This document shows, one piece after another, positions 10,260 through 21,129 of a stretch of DNA of 64,000 nucleotides. Every line of letters begins with the position of its first letter. Position 1 is the stretch's first letter. The notes under the pieces were generated by a model. It did no database searches and had not been told where the DNA came from. It saw nothing but the letters and a program-made list of their open reading frames with translations. The stretch lies in NCBI RefSeq assembly GCF_017654505.1, contig NC_054547.1, forward strand, positions 22,806,346 to 22,870,345, read 5' to 3'. Both the position numbers and the translations under genes were made by a program. The DNA comes from Polyodon spathula. Its lineage: Eukaryota > Chordata > Actinopteri > Acipenseriformes > Polyodontidae.

Positions 10260-12611
10260 AATGAATACCAAAGAAATTGTGTTATAAATATTAATGAAAT
10301 GTTTAGTGTAATAGATTTTTGAGGCTCTAGTAAATGATTAGTGAAAGCGCCCAAACCTGACTTTCATTAAATGTTAATTTGTGATTAGTTGGAATAACCC
10401 TTAAATGAAAATGTGTTCATTAATATTTAATCAGGCACTGAATGCTTCTTAAGTTTATGTACAGATTGACTTACAAGAGTTTCCTGAATTAATAATTTCA
10501 AGTTTGAAAAGTAGAGAAAGAGATAGCAACTGGCCAGTTGGCTGTGGGCTATCCTGGACTTTGAGGAACTGGCACATCCCTCAAGAACAATTTATTCATC
10601 TAGCAGATTTCAATCAGTGCTGTCTTAGCTATCCATTGTGGTCCTGCACCATATTATCTGTGTTACTGAACTTATTTCTATTTACATGTCTGTTCCCGTC
10701 CATTTGTAAGTGTCACAGCTTGGTACATCTATAGTATCAACGATTACTCCATTGTTTTTTTTTTTCTTTTATATCATGTTTCTGTGGAAAAAGTTGATTA
10801 TTCTATGCTACAGAGAGTAACAGAAACCAGAATAACTAATTAAATCAGCATAAGATTTTAGGATCAGGTAGCGCTTTGTTGAAGATGTGGGCTGGGGACC
10901 CATAGGCATGTCTGCATTGGATTTAAAAAAAAAAAAAAAAGTTTTTTGCAGTGTGTTTCAGAAAGTGATGACAGTAAGTATATGCATTAAAAAATGTCTG
11001 AAACACATTTTAGAAATCATATTGCAATGTTTTATACTTAAGGGATTGCTTGTGAAATTGAAGATAAAAAACTCTCTGCCATTGTTTGATATCCCATCTT
11101 TCATTTCTGCACAGTGTTTTCTCTTAGACTGTATTTGTGATGTATTATGTGCTTGCAAGACGCTTTAACAAAGATTTTAATAGAAGAATGTAAATTGATA
11201 TTTTTGCTGTGCAACAGCAGGAGCATCAACATTTGTGTGGCAATAAAAAAATAATAATTGTGTGGAGCAGTGCACACATCTTCTATCCTTCCTTACCTCC
11301 TACCAACATATTTCATACTGAAAGGTATTCAAAATTACCACTGTGTATATAGTAGCATTATTATGACATTTCTTGTTTCACAATAGGAGTTATTAAAGAC
11401 TGGAGGCAGGGGTTTTGATGCTTAATGCGATAATATCCAGTTTGTTGTTGCTGATCAACTGTAACAAAGTCTGGTTTGAGGTTGTCCGTGGTGGAAACAT
11501 CAGAGATGGTAAGCAGACCAGCTGTTTAACACATTATTTACAGCCAATCAGAAATACCAAAAAGCAGGGACACAGAAGGAAGTGAAAGCAGTGTTGTATT
11601 TGTGATACTGAAGTTAAGAGCTGTTTTAATGACATTAAAAGCAAATGCAAGGGTTACATTTGAAAGTTGATAGGTATCTTTTCAGTTCCAGTCACTAGCT
11701 TTGTTTCTGTGTATTTGAATATATCCACCTGTTGGCACATTACATGGTGAAACCTGACTATTAATAGGTTTCACAAGGCTTCAATGAACCCGAGTCAGCA
11801 CAAAATAAATACTTTACTCCAGATGAATGATTTAATATCGTATTTGTGTGCTCCTTAAAAATAAACAAAGCTAAATATACATCTGTGAACAATTTATACT
11901 TAGAAATATAATTGATCATTTGAATATTCTCATACAGGGGAAGAGGATATAAAGGGGCATATTAGAGGAAAAACAAAAACGGGCTGTCTAATCGCATGAT
12001 CTGAATATCAATGTGAGTCCATCTGCGATGATGAAATAAATCAATACACATAAACAAAACACTAGGACACAGTGATTAAATGCATAAATACATAAATTGG
12101 TTTGTCACTTATTTCTCTTCTCGTCATAATGTAAAAATCAAAAAGCATCCCAGTCATCTACCATGTACTTTTTCCTCCAGCCCCACAATCTACCTCAGGT
12201 TAGATTTGTCTTGGAGGGGGGGGGGGGTCTTAATAACATTATTAGATGTACTAGAGACCTGTCTATTTACACTTGTTAATCACAAAACTGAAATCTCAAT
12301 TGATCACAGCACTTGAGCACCTACATACCTTAAGTGTTTAAGTTTTACAAAATTTAGACATTTATTATTAGTCATGTATATTGTGTTAAATATCAATTCA
12401 CTTATACAAAAGGTTGGTGCCTTGCATTAGAATTTTAAAGGGCAACAATAAGTTACATTATACTGTAGTGCAAATCACATGCCTTAAAATAATGAGACTG
12501 GCATCTCTTGTGCCTTTAGCCAGTAGAGACCGTTATTTGGCAGCTAGGGTTGCATGTACATCCTAATCTGGATGTTTACTTCTTGCAGCAAAAGAGAATC
12601 TCTGTTGATCC

Positions 12612-12616
<5 letters not shown>
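10260..12616. other. No gene seen
   Basis: AT-rich sequence with A/T homopolymers near 10757 and 10925. The frames present are short, lack motifs and overlap on both strands, so none is called. No TE ends were recognised. Confidence 0.5.
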
Positions 12617-12682
<66 letters not shown>

Positions 12683-12683
12683 T
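12617..12683. repeat. (AT)n microsatellite
   Basis: About 65 bp of nearly uninterrupted AT dinucleotides. Apparent Tyr-Ile repeat frames on both strands are artefacts of this tract. Confidence 0.95.
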
Positions 12684-13174
12684 ACACAAACATCAAACAG
12701 AACATTTGCGTTTCTTTCAGCCAAATGCCATGTGTTGCACGTTTGAATAAATAAACAAAAGCACTTTGCTCCAATAGACAGTCTTTATTCCTGCACAATC
12801 TGAAAAGCAAAATAATATTCGTTTTTACAAAGGACGATCACTCAGGAGCCATGTGCTTTGCTTAAACAGAGTCAACAATATATCTCTGTCCTGGGTGCAG
12901 TAAACATCATATAATATCCATAAATAAACAATTTAACTGATGCAGCTAGTTAGCACATAAAGCTAATTAAAACACCGTACTCCTTCAGCATTCATTTCGT
13001 TATTACTACCTCAATACTAATAGTAAGCTAAATACTGATATGCTGCCTCGCATGTGGGTAGGCCATGTTATTATACAAACAAACTTCTTAGAACTTTTAT
13101 AATGCAAACTAATACAAAATTAACCCTAATAAGAATACTATAACCATATCTGGCATGTCATGTCACAATATTAA
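12684..13174. other. No gene seen
   Basis: AT-rich sequence without recognisable coding or repeat structure. Confidence 0.4.
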
Positions 13175-13580
13175 TAGGTCTCTGTGAACAGGCTGGTTGT
13201 AGGGGTGACGTCAGGCCAGAAAGGAATACAGACGCAGACAGGCAGTACTGGCAGGTGAAACTGAGACGTTGCGGTGCTCAGTGCGTTTAATGACACACAG
13301 AAAATAAATTGCTGAACAAAACAGAACACGGCACTTTGGGCCAAAACAAATACACAAACAAACCTAACAGACACTAACAAACAGGGTGGATGAACGCTAA
13401 ACATACAACAAGTACGGTGCTGGTGCTTCCAGCACGTTGTAGCAATTGCTATATTTACTTTTGCTTACTTTTTAATTTTTCTCCTCTCCACACCCGTTCT
13501 CCACTCACCGAACACTCACCCTCTCAAACTGACGTGACACATCATATTCAACTCGCCCATGTAAACATAGTTTCATAACA
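13175..13580 (-). mobile_element. Degenerate LTR, family B-like
   Basis: Resembles the LTR at 41.7-42.3 kb in order and wording: gacgtcaggccagaaa, gctcagtgcgtttaatgacacacag, aaaataaattg, cacggcactttgggccaaaacaaa, then acacaaacaaacc. No clean ends are visible, so this is a divergent, probably solo, LTR. The minus orientation is inferred from the better-preserved copy. Confidence 0.5.
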
Positions 13581-14324
13581 GTGTACCTCATACACATTCA
13601 TTTTTGCAGGTGACAATGTCATTGTGTCATACATCTGTTGCATGGGTATCCTGTTCTTAAAGTGCTCCCATTCACCCTCTCCATGTTACTATGAAAGCTA
13701 ATGCTAGCCCATCTCCACTTCCTCCCTTGCAAAAGGCTGTATTATGATATTGAACATCTGCAATTCCATACAACAGAAAGTTATGCTAGGATATAGATTC
13801 ATATTACTACACTATTGGTAGTCCTTCTGTCATGCACCTGTGTCTCATGATTTACCATACATATACACTGCCCCTCATGTTGCCCTGCATGCAGTTCCCC
13901 ACCCCCTACCCAACAAACTGACACACATCAAACATATGGATGCCACGCTAGACATTGATCATGGCAATGAAAATCATAGAGGTACAGTGTGATGTTGGCG
14001 CAACTATTATGCATCTGTCTCCTATGAGACCTGCACAAGCAGTGCCTAGATATACACGACCCCCACCCCCCAACACACTGGCATAGCACTTGGCCTTATA
14101 CACAAAGCAAACCATGATGATGGATGTCTCTTTTGTTATCTGCAGAAAGTTGTATCTTCTTCATCTTAATTGACGATGGCTGTGTATGATTGCTTGTGTT
14201 GCCTTGCCCCTTCTACTAATAGTAAGGGGGTGGGAGGGAATGCAGAGTTAGGGTTAAAAACCTTTCTTTTCCTAACTTTTATCATTTTAATATCAACCCT
14301 AGCTGATACACTAACAACGTTTTT

Positions 14325-14331
<7 letters not shown>
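13581..14331. other. No gene seen
   Basis: C-rich patches (ccaccccctacccaac, acccccaccccccaac) in otherwise ordinary sequence. No supported frame. Confidence 0.4.

Positions 14332-14408
<77 letters not shown>
14332..14408. repeat. (AT)n microsatellite
   Basis: About 75 bp of AT repeats abutting the 3' end of the Penelope-like element. The Tyr-Ile frames reported across it on both strands are not genes. Confidence 0.95.
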
Positions 14409-14411
<3 letters not shown>

Positions 14412-14959
14412 AAAGAGCCAGCTGCCCAACGTTTGGATATGTTGTACATATCTTTCTCAAGGGAGCATGTGTTTGAATAAAAACATTGGAGGTATTTATA
14501 GGTGTTTGACAGCATGACAACTACTTGTTATTGTTTATATTCAAATCCATGATTTATTCTCACACAATGTAATGGTGTTCTGTATATTGTGACATCATTT
14601 TTACTTATATCTTTAAATCTATATTAACTCTAATTAACATTATTTTATATAAACTTATATTTATATTATCATGCAATGCTGGCTCTGAGGATCAGCCTTG
14701 ATGTAGCCTCTCCAGAGCATCAGCATACACAACTTTTGAATGAATTTTGTTTATTTATTTGTTTTTTACCTTTTATATATTTATTGGAATTAATTAGTTC
14801 ATTCTTTTCTGTTGAGTCCCACTGGCATAATCATGTTCAGTCTATTTATCCATTTACTTTCTTTTATTCTTCTATATGTTGCATTGTCTAATCTTAGCTA
14901 TTATAATACTACAACTGTTTCATCTTTTATGTAGTGCTGTACTATTGGTTCATTTTTTT

Positions 14960-15450
14960 TTTTTTTTTTATTTCTAATTAATGAAAGGTGGTTCTGAATT
15001 ATTTTATATAAAGTTGTTCCAGTCTCTCCAACATATTTTATTTCATCACATTTTTCACAGGCTATTCCATAAACAGCATTGCTATTTTTACAGTAGATAT
15101 TAGTTTTTAGTGGATATGTGGTGTTCTTATGTTTAATTATTTTTACTTTTGTCCATGCATGTACTAGTGTAAGTATTTGTAAAACCTATTCTGTCAATTG
15201 TTCTTTTATGTTTACTGTGAACTAAAATATCACCTAAATTAGCTTCTCTTTTGAATGCTACAACTGGGACCTTAAGAAATACTTTTTTTTTTTTAAATTT
15301 TTCTGAATTATGTAGAATCTGCAAGTGTTTCCAAACTATCTTACAAATATTGGGCAAAAGTTTAGAGTAAGTCATTATTAATGGGACTCTCTTGACCTTT
15401 TTATCTCTATTTTTATAATCTAGTAGATCATCTCTTTTTAGTTTATCCAC
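14960..15450 (-). pseudogene. Penelope-like connector and GIY-YIG endonuclease remnant
   Basis: The minus strand at 15450-15133 encodes RVPLIMTYSKLLPNICKIV, then FLKVPVVAFKREANLGDILV, a conserved PLE linker upstream of the nuclease. After a break, about 15110-14960 reads NSNAVYGIACEKC then EIKYVGETG, which is the GIY...YVG core followed by the GETG turn and a NHL helix. The downstream catalytic half ends in a T-run and is degraded. Role when intact: nicking target DNA for insertion. Confidence 0.78.
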
Positions 15451-15486
15451 TTTTCTTAAATCTGTCTCTATAATTCTTTCTTTGTA

Positions 15487-16009
15487 TCATCTTTTTTTAA
15501 GATTTGTTTTTAATGCATTTCTTTGTTTTTTTGAGCATATTCTTTGTATTCTTATTCCTAGACCCTTTGGGATTGCCCTTTTAGTGTGTATTGGATGTGC
15601 AGAGGACATGTGTAAATACTGATGCATGTCAATAGGTTTACAGAAGAGATCAGTCTCAATTGAACCTTCTATGGTATCTAAAAATTCGATTTCTTCTCCA
15701 TTGAAGGTCCACATTAATATTACTGTGTATTTAATTTGCCATTTTATGAAACTGGAAAATAAATTCTTCTCCATGTGTCCAAATCCCCAAAATATCATCT
15801 ACAAACCGAATATATTCTAAAGGTTCTCTTTCTGATTTTCTAAGTAATTGTTCTTCCCATTTCCCCATGTATGTTCTGGCAAAATGCATTCCTAATTTAG
15901 ATCCTATTGCTGTACCATTGTTTTGTTTGTAATTCTTATCAAGAAATGTAAAATAACTGTTTTCTAAAACTACACTGATTATGTTCAGCACTTCTGCTGT
16001 TTTTGACAT
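15487..16009 (-). pseudogene. Penelope-like reverse transcriptase fragment
   Basis: Two overlapping minus-strand frames cover the RT. The upstream one (16009-15731) holds NGTAIGSKLGMHFARTYMGK and the catalytic block RFVDDILGIWTHGEE, the Penelope version of the YxDD box with Tyr replaced by Phe. The other frame (15798-15487) continues with EIEFLDTIEG, SAHPIHTKRAIPKGLGIRI and RICSK, which fit the conserved PLE region after the palm. One frameshift near 15735-15790 separates them. The N-terminal RT blocks are missing, so the enzyme is not functional. Confidence 0.82.
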
Positions 16010-16024
16010 TTTGTAGCATTCTAA

Positions 16025-16357
16025 CTAGGTCAGAACTGCTCCTAGTCCTACATTGCTGGCATGAGTGAAGACTCGGAACATCTTGTTGATGTCTGGGTGA
16101 GCAAGGACTGGAAGACTGATCAAAGCTTCTTGTAGGAGTTTGAAACTTTTCTGGCACTCTCCTGTCCATTTCCAGGGGACATCCTTCTTTTTCAAGTTGT
16201 TTAGGGGTGCAGTCATATCCGCAAACCTGGGGATGTACTTGTGGTACCACCCGGCCAAACCTAGGAATCGTTGAACCTCCTTCAAGTTGGTAGGTACAGG
16301 ATCATGTTTCCAAAGCTCAGAAACGGCAAGCTCGGAATTATAACGCCCAGAGAGCAC
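16025..16357 (-). pseudogene. Gypsy family C pol fragment (RT/RNase H junction), copy A
   Basis: A 110-codon minus-strand frame with EVQRFLGLAGWYHKYIP, the Ty3/gypsy motif after the RT thumb. It continues with PLNNLKKK, HPDINKMFRVFTHASNVGLGAVLT, the start of gypsy RNase H (usual TDAS changed to THAS, so the first catalytic Asp is lost). Only ~330 bp of pol is present. On its left lies a PLE and on its right an oppositely oriented integrase piece, so it is a rearranged scrap. Confidence 0.85.
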
Positions 16358-16384
16358 ACTGTCAGTATGAAGAAAGAGAGTTAA

Positions 16385-16580
16385 TCTGGATAAGATCTCA
16401 CCCCTTATCTGATGCCTCTAGAAAATTTTCTGCTAAACTTGACCCTAAATGGCTTGGGCCAACTCTTGTAACCAAGAGACTTGGACCCAACAACTACAAA
16501 GTCAAGTGGGGGGAGCCCGATTCTATTAAAGAGGATACAGTCAATATTGTTAATCTAAAACACTATTATGGCGTTCGTCC
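16385..16580 (+). pseudogene. Gypsy family C integrase C-terminus, copy A
   Basis: The plus-strand frame reads WIRSHPLSDASRKFSAKLDP, KWLGPTLVTKRLGPNNYKVKW and DTVNIVNLKHYYGV. This is the C-terminal tail of a Ty3/gypsy integrase, normally the last part of pol. It is followed by a purine-rich tract and the LTR, as expected for the 3' end of an element, but its own RT is in the opposite orientation immediately upstream. Confidence 0.8.
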
Positions 16581-16608
16581 CTTGCACCTCCAGTGTGTGT
16601 GTGTGTGT

Positions 16609-16632
16609 AGGGAGTGGGGGTGGGGGAGGATA
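16609..16632 (+). promoter_or_regulatory. Polypurine tract of gypsy family C
   Basis: gggagtgggggtgggggagg, immediately before the LTR start TGTAGCAATTC. A purine run at this place primes plus-strand DNA synthesis in LTR elements and fixes the orientation as plus. Confidence 0.7.
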
Positions 16633-17159
16633 TGTAGCAATTCACATGCTCCATAATGTGGGTGTAAGTTTCACCCACCTGTCCCTTTAATTAGGGTCAG
16701 TAGCCTGGCCAAGTTAAAACTCACCAGGTTCAACTGTCTCCAGTCAACCGGTTACTACTCGACAGACTCATCTTTTTCTATGATTGCTATTTTTTTCATC
16801 AACCTTCATCCATCATCCATCAGGTACAGGACTCTATTTGGGACTTCTTATTTGTTGGTGAGATTATTCCTTTTCTGTTTGCGTTGTCTTTTTGTTTTTT
16901 TCTACTTTACTTTGATACTTTGGATCCTGTAATTTTGGTTTTGTTCTTTTGTTACTTTGGATTACATGTGCATTGCTTCACTGGACTTGTTAGGCCTAAA
17001 TTTCATTTATCATCCATTGCCATCAAGACTGTCTTTGTAATTGGTTTCCCTGTATAATTATTCATTCACCTTTGTCTTTTTTGCCTGTCGGTGTGTTGGT
17101 TTTGTATTGGTGTGTGTGTGTGTGTGTGTGTGTGGGGGGGGGGGTGTGTGTGTGTGTAT

Positions 17160-17195
<36 letters not shown>

Positions 17196-17445
17196 GGAGG
17201 ACCACTGGACACCCTGCTTTCCGTAAGTCTTGGTTATTTTGTTTGGATGTTTGTTTAGTTCACTTTACTTTCTTACTCACCTGTACCTTCCACTTAACTA
17301 AATGTTCTCTGCAATAAGTTGTTGTCCTTATATTTCATTTATTACATTATAGTTCACAACAATAAACCATGTGTTCGTGAAATTGACACCTCTGACATCC
17401 CTGCTTTTGCTGTCTGTCACTCTTGCTGACTTAGTTATATTTATT
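16633..17445 (+). mobile_element. Gypsy family C 3' LTR, copy A
   Basis: Begins TGTAGCAATTCACATGC right after the polypurine tract and runs to about the gctgacttagtta region. It includes aataaa at 17361, a likely polyadenylation signal. The interior carries a (TG)n tract and a ~30-base G run at 17111-17193. The 3' terminus is an estimate, because the expected CA end is mutated. Confidence 0.7.
17111..17193. repeat. (TG)n and poly-G tract
   Basis: TG repeats followed by G runs, one about 30 bases long. The second copy (22939-22999) differs in length and order, as expected for slippage or for poor base calling in G homopolymers. Gly-Cys-Val frames over it are artefacts. Confidence 0.9.
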
Positions 17446-17989
17446 GGGCCAGTAGTATCTCCTTAGGGAGGACATATTGTACTACTGGGACATTGCAATC
17501 CAATGCAACTTTCTGTTGTACAGTATAATGTTCAATTTTAAAACAGATAAACCTTGATAAAACACCCTGATACAAAAATGAATGAAACCAGTGTATAACC
17601 AATAAACGGTGGAAAAACAGTAGTGGGTGGTTTCACAGATCCCAATTAGCTCTGATCCTGGACTAAATTGCTCTAAATTAAATTAATCTAGATTAATGAA
17701 AAGTAAATTTCATGAACAAGGTTTAAAATACTCCAGGAGTATGGTAGTTCTTGACTAAAAGTTTGTTTTCATGAAGGTACATTAGACATAGTCAAGAACT
17801 ATGTGGAGGCTTAACTTAAACTTGTAAGGAGGTAGGTTTAAATTCAGATTAAATCCAGTTTGTCATCAGGACCTGAAGAACATGGTGTACTTGGACTATG
17901 TTCATGATCACATGTGTGTTTCAGTAAGACTAGAGAGAAGAATACTGCTAGACAAGTGATCCAATTAACTAGTACCATTATATTAACTT

Positions 17990-18741
17990 CCGTGATCATT
18001 TCTGGATGTATAAAGAAAATGTAGTACAACTACTAACGTTCCTTGAGCCAAAGCTGTCTTATATATCTCTGCAGGGGAAGCCTCTTCCTCCTGTTTTATA
18101 AGTTTTGATCACCTTAAGGATTTTGGCTACAGGAAATTTTCATCGGTAAACTGGGGATTTGTTGTGTGTCAGTGAACCAACCATATGTAGAATAGTCCAT
18201 AAAGTCTACTATGCCTTATGTCAGTGAAACATACATTAATTTCCCAGATACTGCTGAACAAGACATTTACAAAGTACAGGTCTAAGAATATGGTGTTGTT
18301 GGTGGCATAGATGGGTGTCACATTCCCATCAACTGCCCGGCAATGCCAGATTATGAGGAGTACATAAACCAAAAAAAAAAAAAAAAGTTTTTCTATCAAT
18401 GTTCAAGGTGTGTGCACCCCAAAGTTATTGTTTCAAACACTTTTGCTTGGTGGAAAGGTGCAACTCAAGAATTTTCCAGAATTCAAGTTCTATAGAGGAC
18501 AACATGGTGGCATTTTACTTGGTGACACTGGCTATGCAAAGACCACTTTTTTATTCACCCGCTACCTCTGCAGCAGAAGTTTCCTAACAATGGTACAACC
18601 AAGCTCACGTCCGTACAAGAAATGCATGTTTGGTGTGTGGAAGAGTCGTTTCCAAAGTCTACAAAAAACACTTTGCTTTCATCCAAAGAAGTGCTGTATT
18701 GTTATCATTGCCACAGCTGTGCTGCACAATTTATTTAAATA
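17990..18741 (+). pseudogene. PIF/Harbinger transposase remnant, copy A
   Basis: Degenerate plus-strand coding sequence for a DDE transposase of the HARBI1 type. GGIDGCHIPI (about 18310) matches the first-Asp block and GGILLGDTGYAK (about 18510) the second-Asp block. IATAVLHNLFK just before the stop matches the conserved C-terminus. The expected E block before it reads as GVWKSRFQSLQ and the catalytic Glu is not recognisable. An A run at 18371-18386 shifts the frame between the first Asp and the rest. Upstream 17990-18300 holds broken coding sequence. A gtggtttcacagatccc motif at 17627 resembles MITE ends of this group. Confidence 0.8.
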
Positions 18742-19032
18742 ACAAAGCGACCCAGACACCCCACTGAAGAAGATGAAACTGTTGTTCCAACTATTGTAGC
18801 AGACAACAGCAACAGAAATGGACTGGTCTGTCGGGGTGCTTTTGTTCTTGAACACCTTTCCAATTAGGTTGACAAATATTTAATACTGTGTGTGATGTAA
18901 CAGTGTAATTCAAATAAGAAACATGTTTTTCAGTAAACGTATTATTTACGAACATTTATTTACAAGTTAACATATTGTGCCTTAAAACTGAAGCAGGTGC
19001 TTTCTTGCAAGCCTCGCTGGGTACAATCCCTT

Positions 19033-19430
19033 TGTGACAGAGAAAGAATGAATCTTGGTTATAAATCTCCCTCCCAACCTGTGAGAATGCATGGCATAAA
19101 GGGAACAGAGTGCCCCAGACTGGGTGGTTTGAAAAACCCAACAAACTGGTTGAACAAAGGCTTCCGAGGGTAGGTGGACGTCTGCCATTTAGAAAGGGGG
19201 CAGATGCTACGGTACACAGTGGGATCATCACCGCTAGAAGGTAAAGCGATGTAACATCCGTGGATGGGAGAGCGCACGGTTACGCTCTACCCAACTTTGT
19301 CTTGGTGAGATCCAGAGAGAACCGCTGAAGGAAAATAAAAAGTAACCGTGATTGTTTAGTGTTTGTTTGTTTTGTCGAGCCTAATTATACTATTTGTTAT
19401 TTATGAGACGGCTAACACAATATGAATCGG
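19033..19430 (+). mobile_element. Gypsy family A LTR, 5' part, in Harbinger remnant (copy A)
   Basis: Begins TGTGACAGAGAAAGAATG and has the shared blocks atctccctcccaacctgtgag, gggaacagagtgcc, gccatttagaaagggggcag and ggctaacacaat. It lacks the last ~300 bp of the family A LTR. It separates a Harbinger transposase remnant from a possible second Harbinger gene remnant. Confidence 0.75.
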
Positions 19431-19479
19431 TTGCTTAAGACCTGTTTGTCTTTATTTGTGCACCGCATCATGTCTACAC

Positions 19480-19720
19480 CGTATACATGTTTTATTCTCT
19501 GTGTGGCTCATGTTTCTTTCTTCCTCAATGGCCAGTTCAGTGGTTAATATTTTCATTTTCATTCCACGCTCTTTGAGATATTTCAATTTGTATTGATGAA
19601 ATTCAGTTGCAAGCTTTTAATGGATCCCCTTGCAGCAGGTGTAGATGGTTCTTCCTCATTTTTCCAACTTCTTCCATGATACAGCCTTCACCAAAACTGT
19701 TGAGTTCATCTGGCTCTGAA
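19480..19720 (-). pseudogene. Possible second Harbinger gene (coiled-coil C-terminus), copy A
   Basis: On the minus strand one frame reads ATEFHQYKLKYLKERGMKMK followed by ILTTELAIEEERNM. This is a charged helical segment like the C-terminus of the Myb/SANT-like accessory proteins of Harbinger elements. It is convergent with the transposase remnant, the usual arrangement of that family. The match is weak and the frame is broken by stops. The alternative is chance. Confidence 0.35.
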
Positions 19721-19744
19721 AAGTAACCATAGCATCTATATTGT

Positions 19745-20720
19745 ATGATGATGATGATGATGATAATAATAATAAAACAAACTTTATTTTATATAGCGAC
19801 TTTAAAAACAACATCTGAAGCGCTTTACAAAAAAAACAGAAAATAAAGTCATAAAAATGCCTGTCTATAAAAGTAAGTCTTTAAGCTAAATTAAAAAGCA
19901 TTAAAAGTGACAGAATCCCTGATCTCTTTTGGAATGGTGTTCCAAAGTTTTGGGGCATAACAACAAAAAGCCCTGTCTCCAATAGAACGCTGGTGAATAG
20001 AGGAACACATATTAATCCAAGATCAGTTGAGCGAAGGTTGCCTGAAGGGTGTAGACTGATTAGAGAACAGATAAATACTGTGAAGCCAAACCATGTAAAG
20101 CCTTAAAAGTAAGAAGTAAAATTTAAAAATCAACACAAAATCCGACAGGCAGCCAGTGCAGGGACTCTAGAACAGGAGTGAGATGATCCCTTGCATGTGA
20201 CCTTGTCAGGATACAAGCTGCTGAGTTCTGAACATGTTGTAATTTGACAGTGTGCTTTTGGAGACGCCTGCGTGCAGAGCGTTACAATAATCAATCTAAG
20301 CATGAACCAGCTTTTCAGCTACAGAAGCAGAAAGCACAGGTTGCACCCTAGCGATGTTTCTAAGGTGGTAAAATGATGCCTTAACATTATTCTACACATG
20401 AGGTTCAAAAGTTAATCCAGGATAAAAAAAACTCAAATTTCTCATTTTGGATCTAAAGCATAGTACCATCAACTGACAAGTTTACATCATTGATTTTACT
20501 TAACTGGTGGGCAGTGCCTAGCAACACAACTTCCATCTTGTCACGGTTAAGATGCAGAAAGTTTTGTGACATCAAATTCTTAATATTAGAAATGCAATCA
20601 GCAAGAACAGAGGCAGCAACATCAACATCAGATTTAGTATGCACATAAATTTGGGTGTTATCTGTATAAAATTTATTATTCAGGCCGTGTAATCTTAATA
20701 TGTGACCAAGGGGAAACATG
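19745..20720 (-). mobile_element. L2-clade LINE 3' end, copy A
   Basis: The minus strand encodes RT C-terminal sequence in pieces: GHILRLHGLNNKFYTDNTQI (the YADDTQ box, here YTDN), then IKNLMSQNFLHLNRDKMEVVLLG. Broken frames with HLRNIARVQP, AEKLVHA, IDYCNALHAGV and GCLSDFVLIFKF follow. The 3' UTR ends tttatatagcgactttaaaa and gcgctttaca, the common L2 3' tail in fish, then an ATG/ATA triplet repeat at 19746-19775. The second Asp of the catalytic box is Asn, so the copy is dead. Confidence 0.88.
20453..20719 (-). pseudogene. L2 reverse transcriptase fragment, copy A
   Basis: An 88-codon minus-strand frame around the catalytic box. It contains FYTDNTQIYVHTKSD where active L2 elements have YADDTQ. 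It continues with LADCISNIKNLM and the LNRDKMEVVLLG helix. The duplicate at 26229-26495 differs by a few residues (LNCDKMEVTLLG). It is too short and mutated to function. Confidence 0.8.
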
Positions 20721-20922
20721 TAAATTCTAAATAGAGGGAATGATGATGGAATAATATGTTGACAATAAATACAATCGTACCAAATGTATGGTAATGTAAC
20801 TGTTCTTCCTCTGAGTCCTTGGAGCTGTTCATGTGATCATCCTCAGGGATACTTGGCAGGGGTTGTTGGCTCTCTATTAATCCACTCAGCAGATTGGTTC
20901 TCTATTAATCCACTCAGCAGAT

Positions 20923-21014
20923 CTCTATTAACACACTTAGAAGATCACCCAGCTGGTCCCCCACCAAAACCAAATCGGGACCAGCTGGGTGATCTTCTAA
21001 GTGTGTTAATAGAG
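20923..21014. repeat. Perfect 38-bp inverted repeat (hairpin), copy A
   Basis: Arm 20923-20960 (ctctattaacacacttagaa...) and arm 20977-21014 are exact reverse complements, separated by 16 nt. Just before it, ctctattaatccactcagcag occurs twice at 20871-20920. The duplicate is at 26699-26790. Confidence 0.95.
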
Positions 21015-21129
21015 AGCCAATGACCCATGCCCCAGAGCCTCCAGTCTGAAAGCATTCCCTGTGTTCAGTAGCATAAGTTTTCTTCATATTCATTTTTATA
21101 TTCTTCCACAAGACCTTGTTACAAGGCAA

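Larger units (their letters stand above)
14409..16012 (-). mobile_element. Penelope-like retroelement with GIY-YIG endonuclease, 5'-truncated
   Basis: Reading on the minus strand, the order is reverse transcriptase (16009-15487), connector (15450-15133) and GIY-YIG endonuclease (about 15110-14960). A 3' segment follows, containing ccaaacgttgggcagctggctctttgag. The RT-then-GIY-YIG order defines Penelope-like elements. Its 5' side is cut at about 16012, where gypsy sequence begins. Part of it (15795-16012) recurs at 21630-21848. Confidence 0.85.
15795..21129. repeat. 5.3-kb block, copy A of a tandem duplication flanking the N gap
   Basis: Starts tcatctacaaaccga and ends acaaggcaa directly at the gap. 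The whole block recurs at 21630-26905 in the same orientation. Long stretches are identical, for example the Harbinger region with an offset of 5811 bp. The duplicate ends coincide exactly with the two edges of the N run, which points to unmerged overlapping contigs. Confidence 0.93.

Noticed and set aside
12550..12810. Open frames on both strands rich in Tyr-Ile
   Set aside because: They are translations of an (AT)n microsatellite; the same effect occurs at 14.3 kb and 55.4 kb.
17041..17317. Gly/Cys/Val-rich frames
   Set aside because: They translate TG repeats and a G homopolymer inside an LTR; two overlapping frames exist and neither has motifs.
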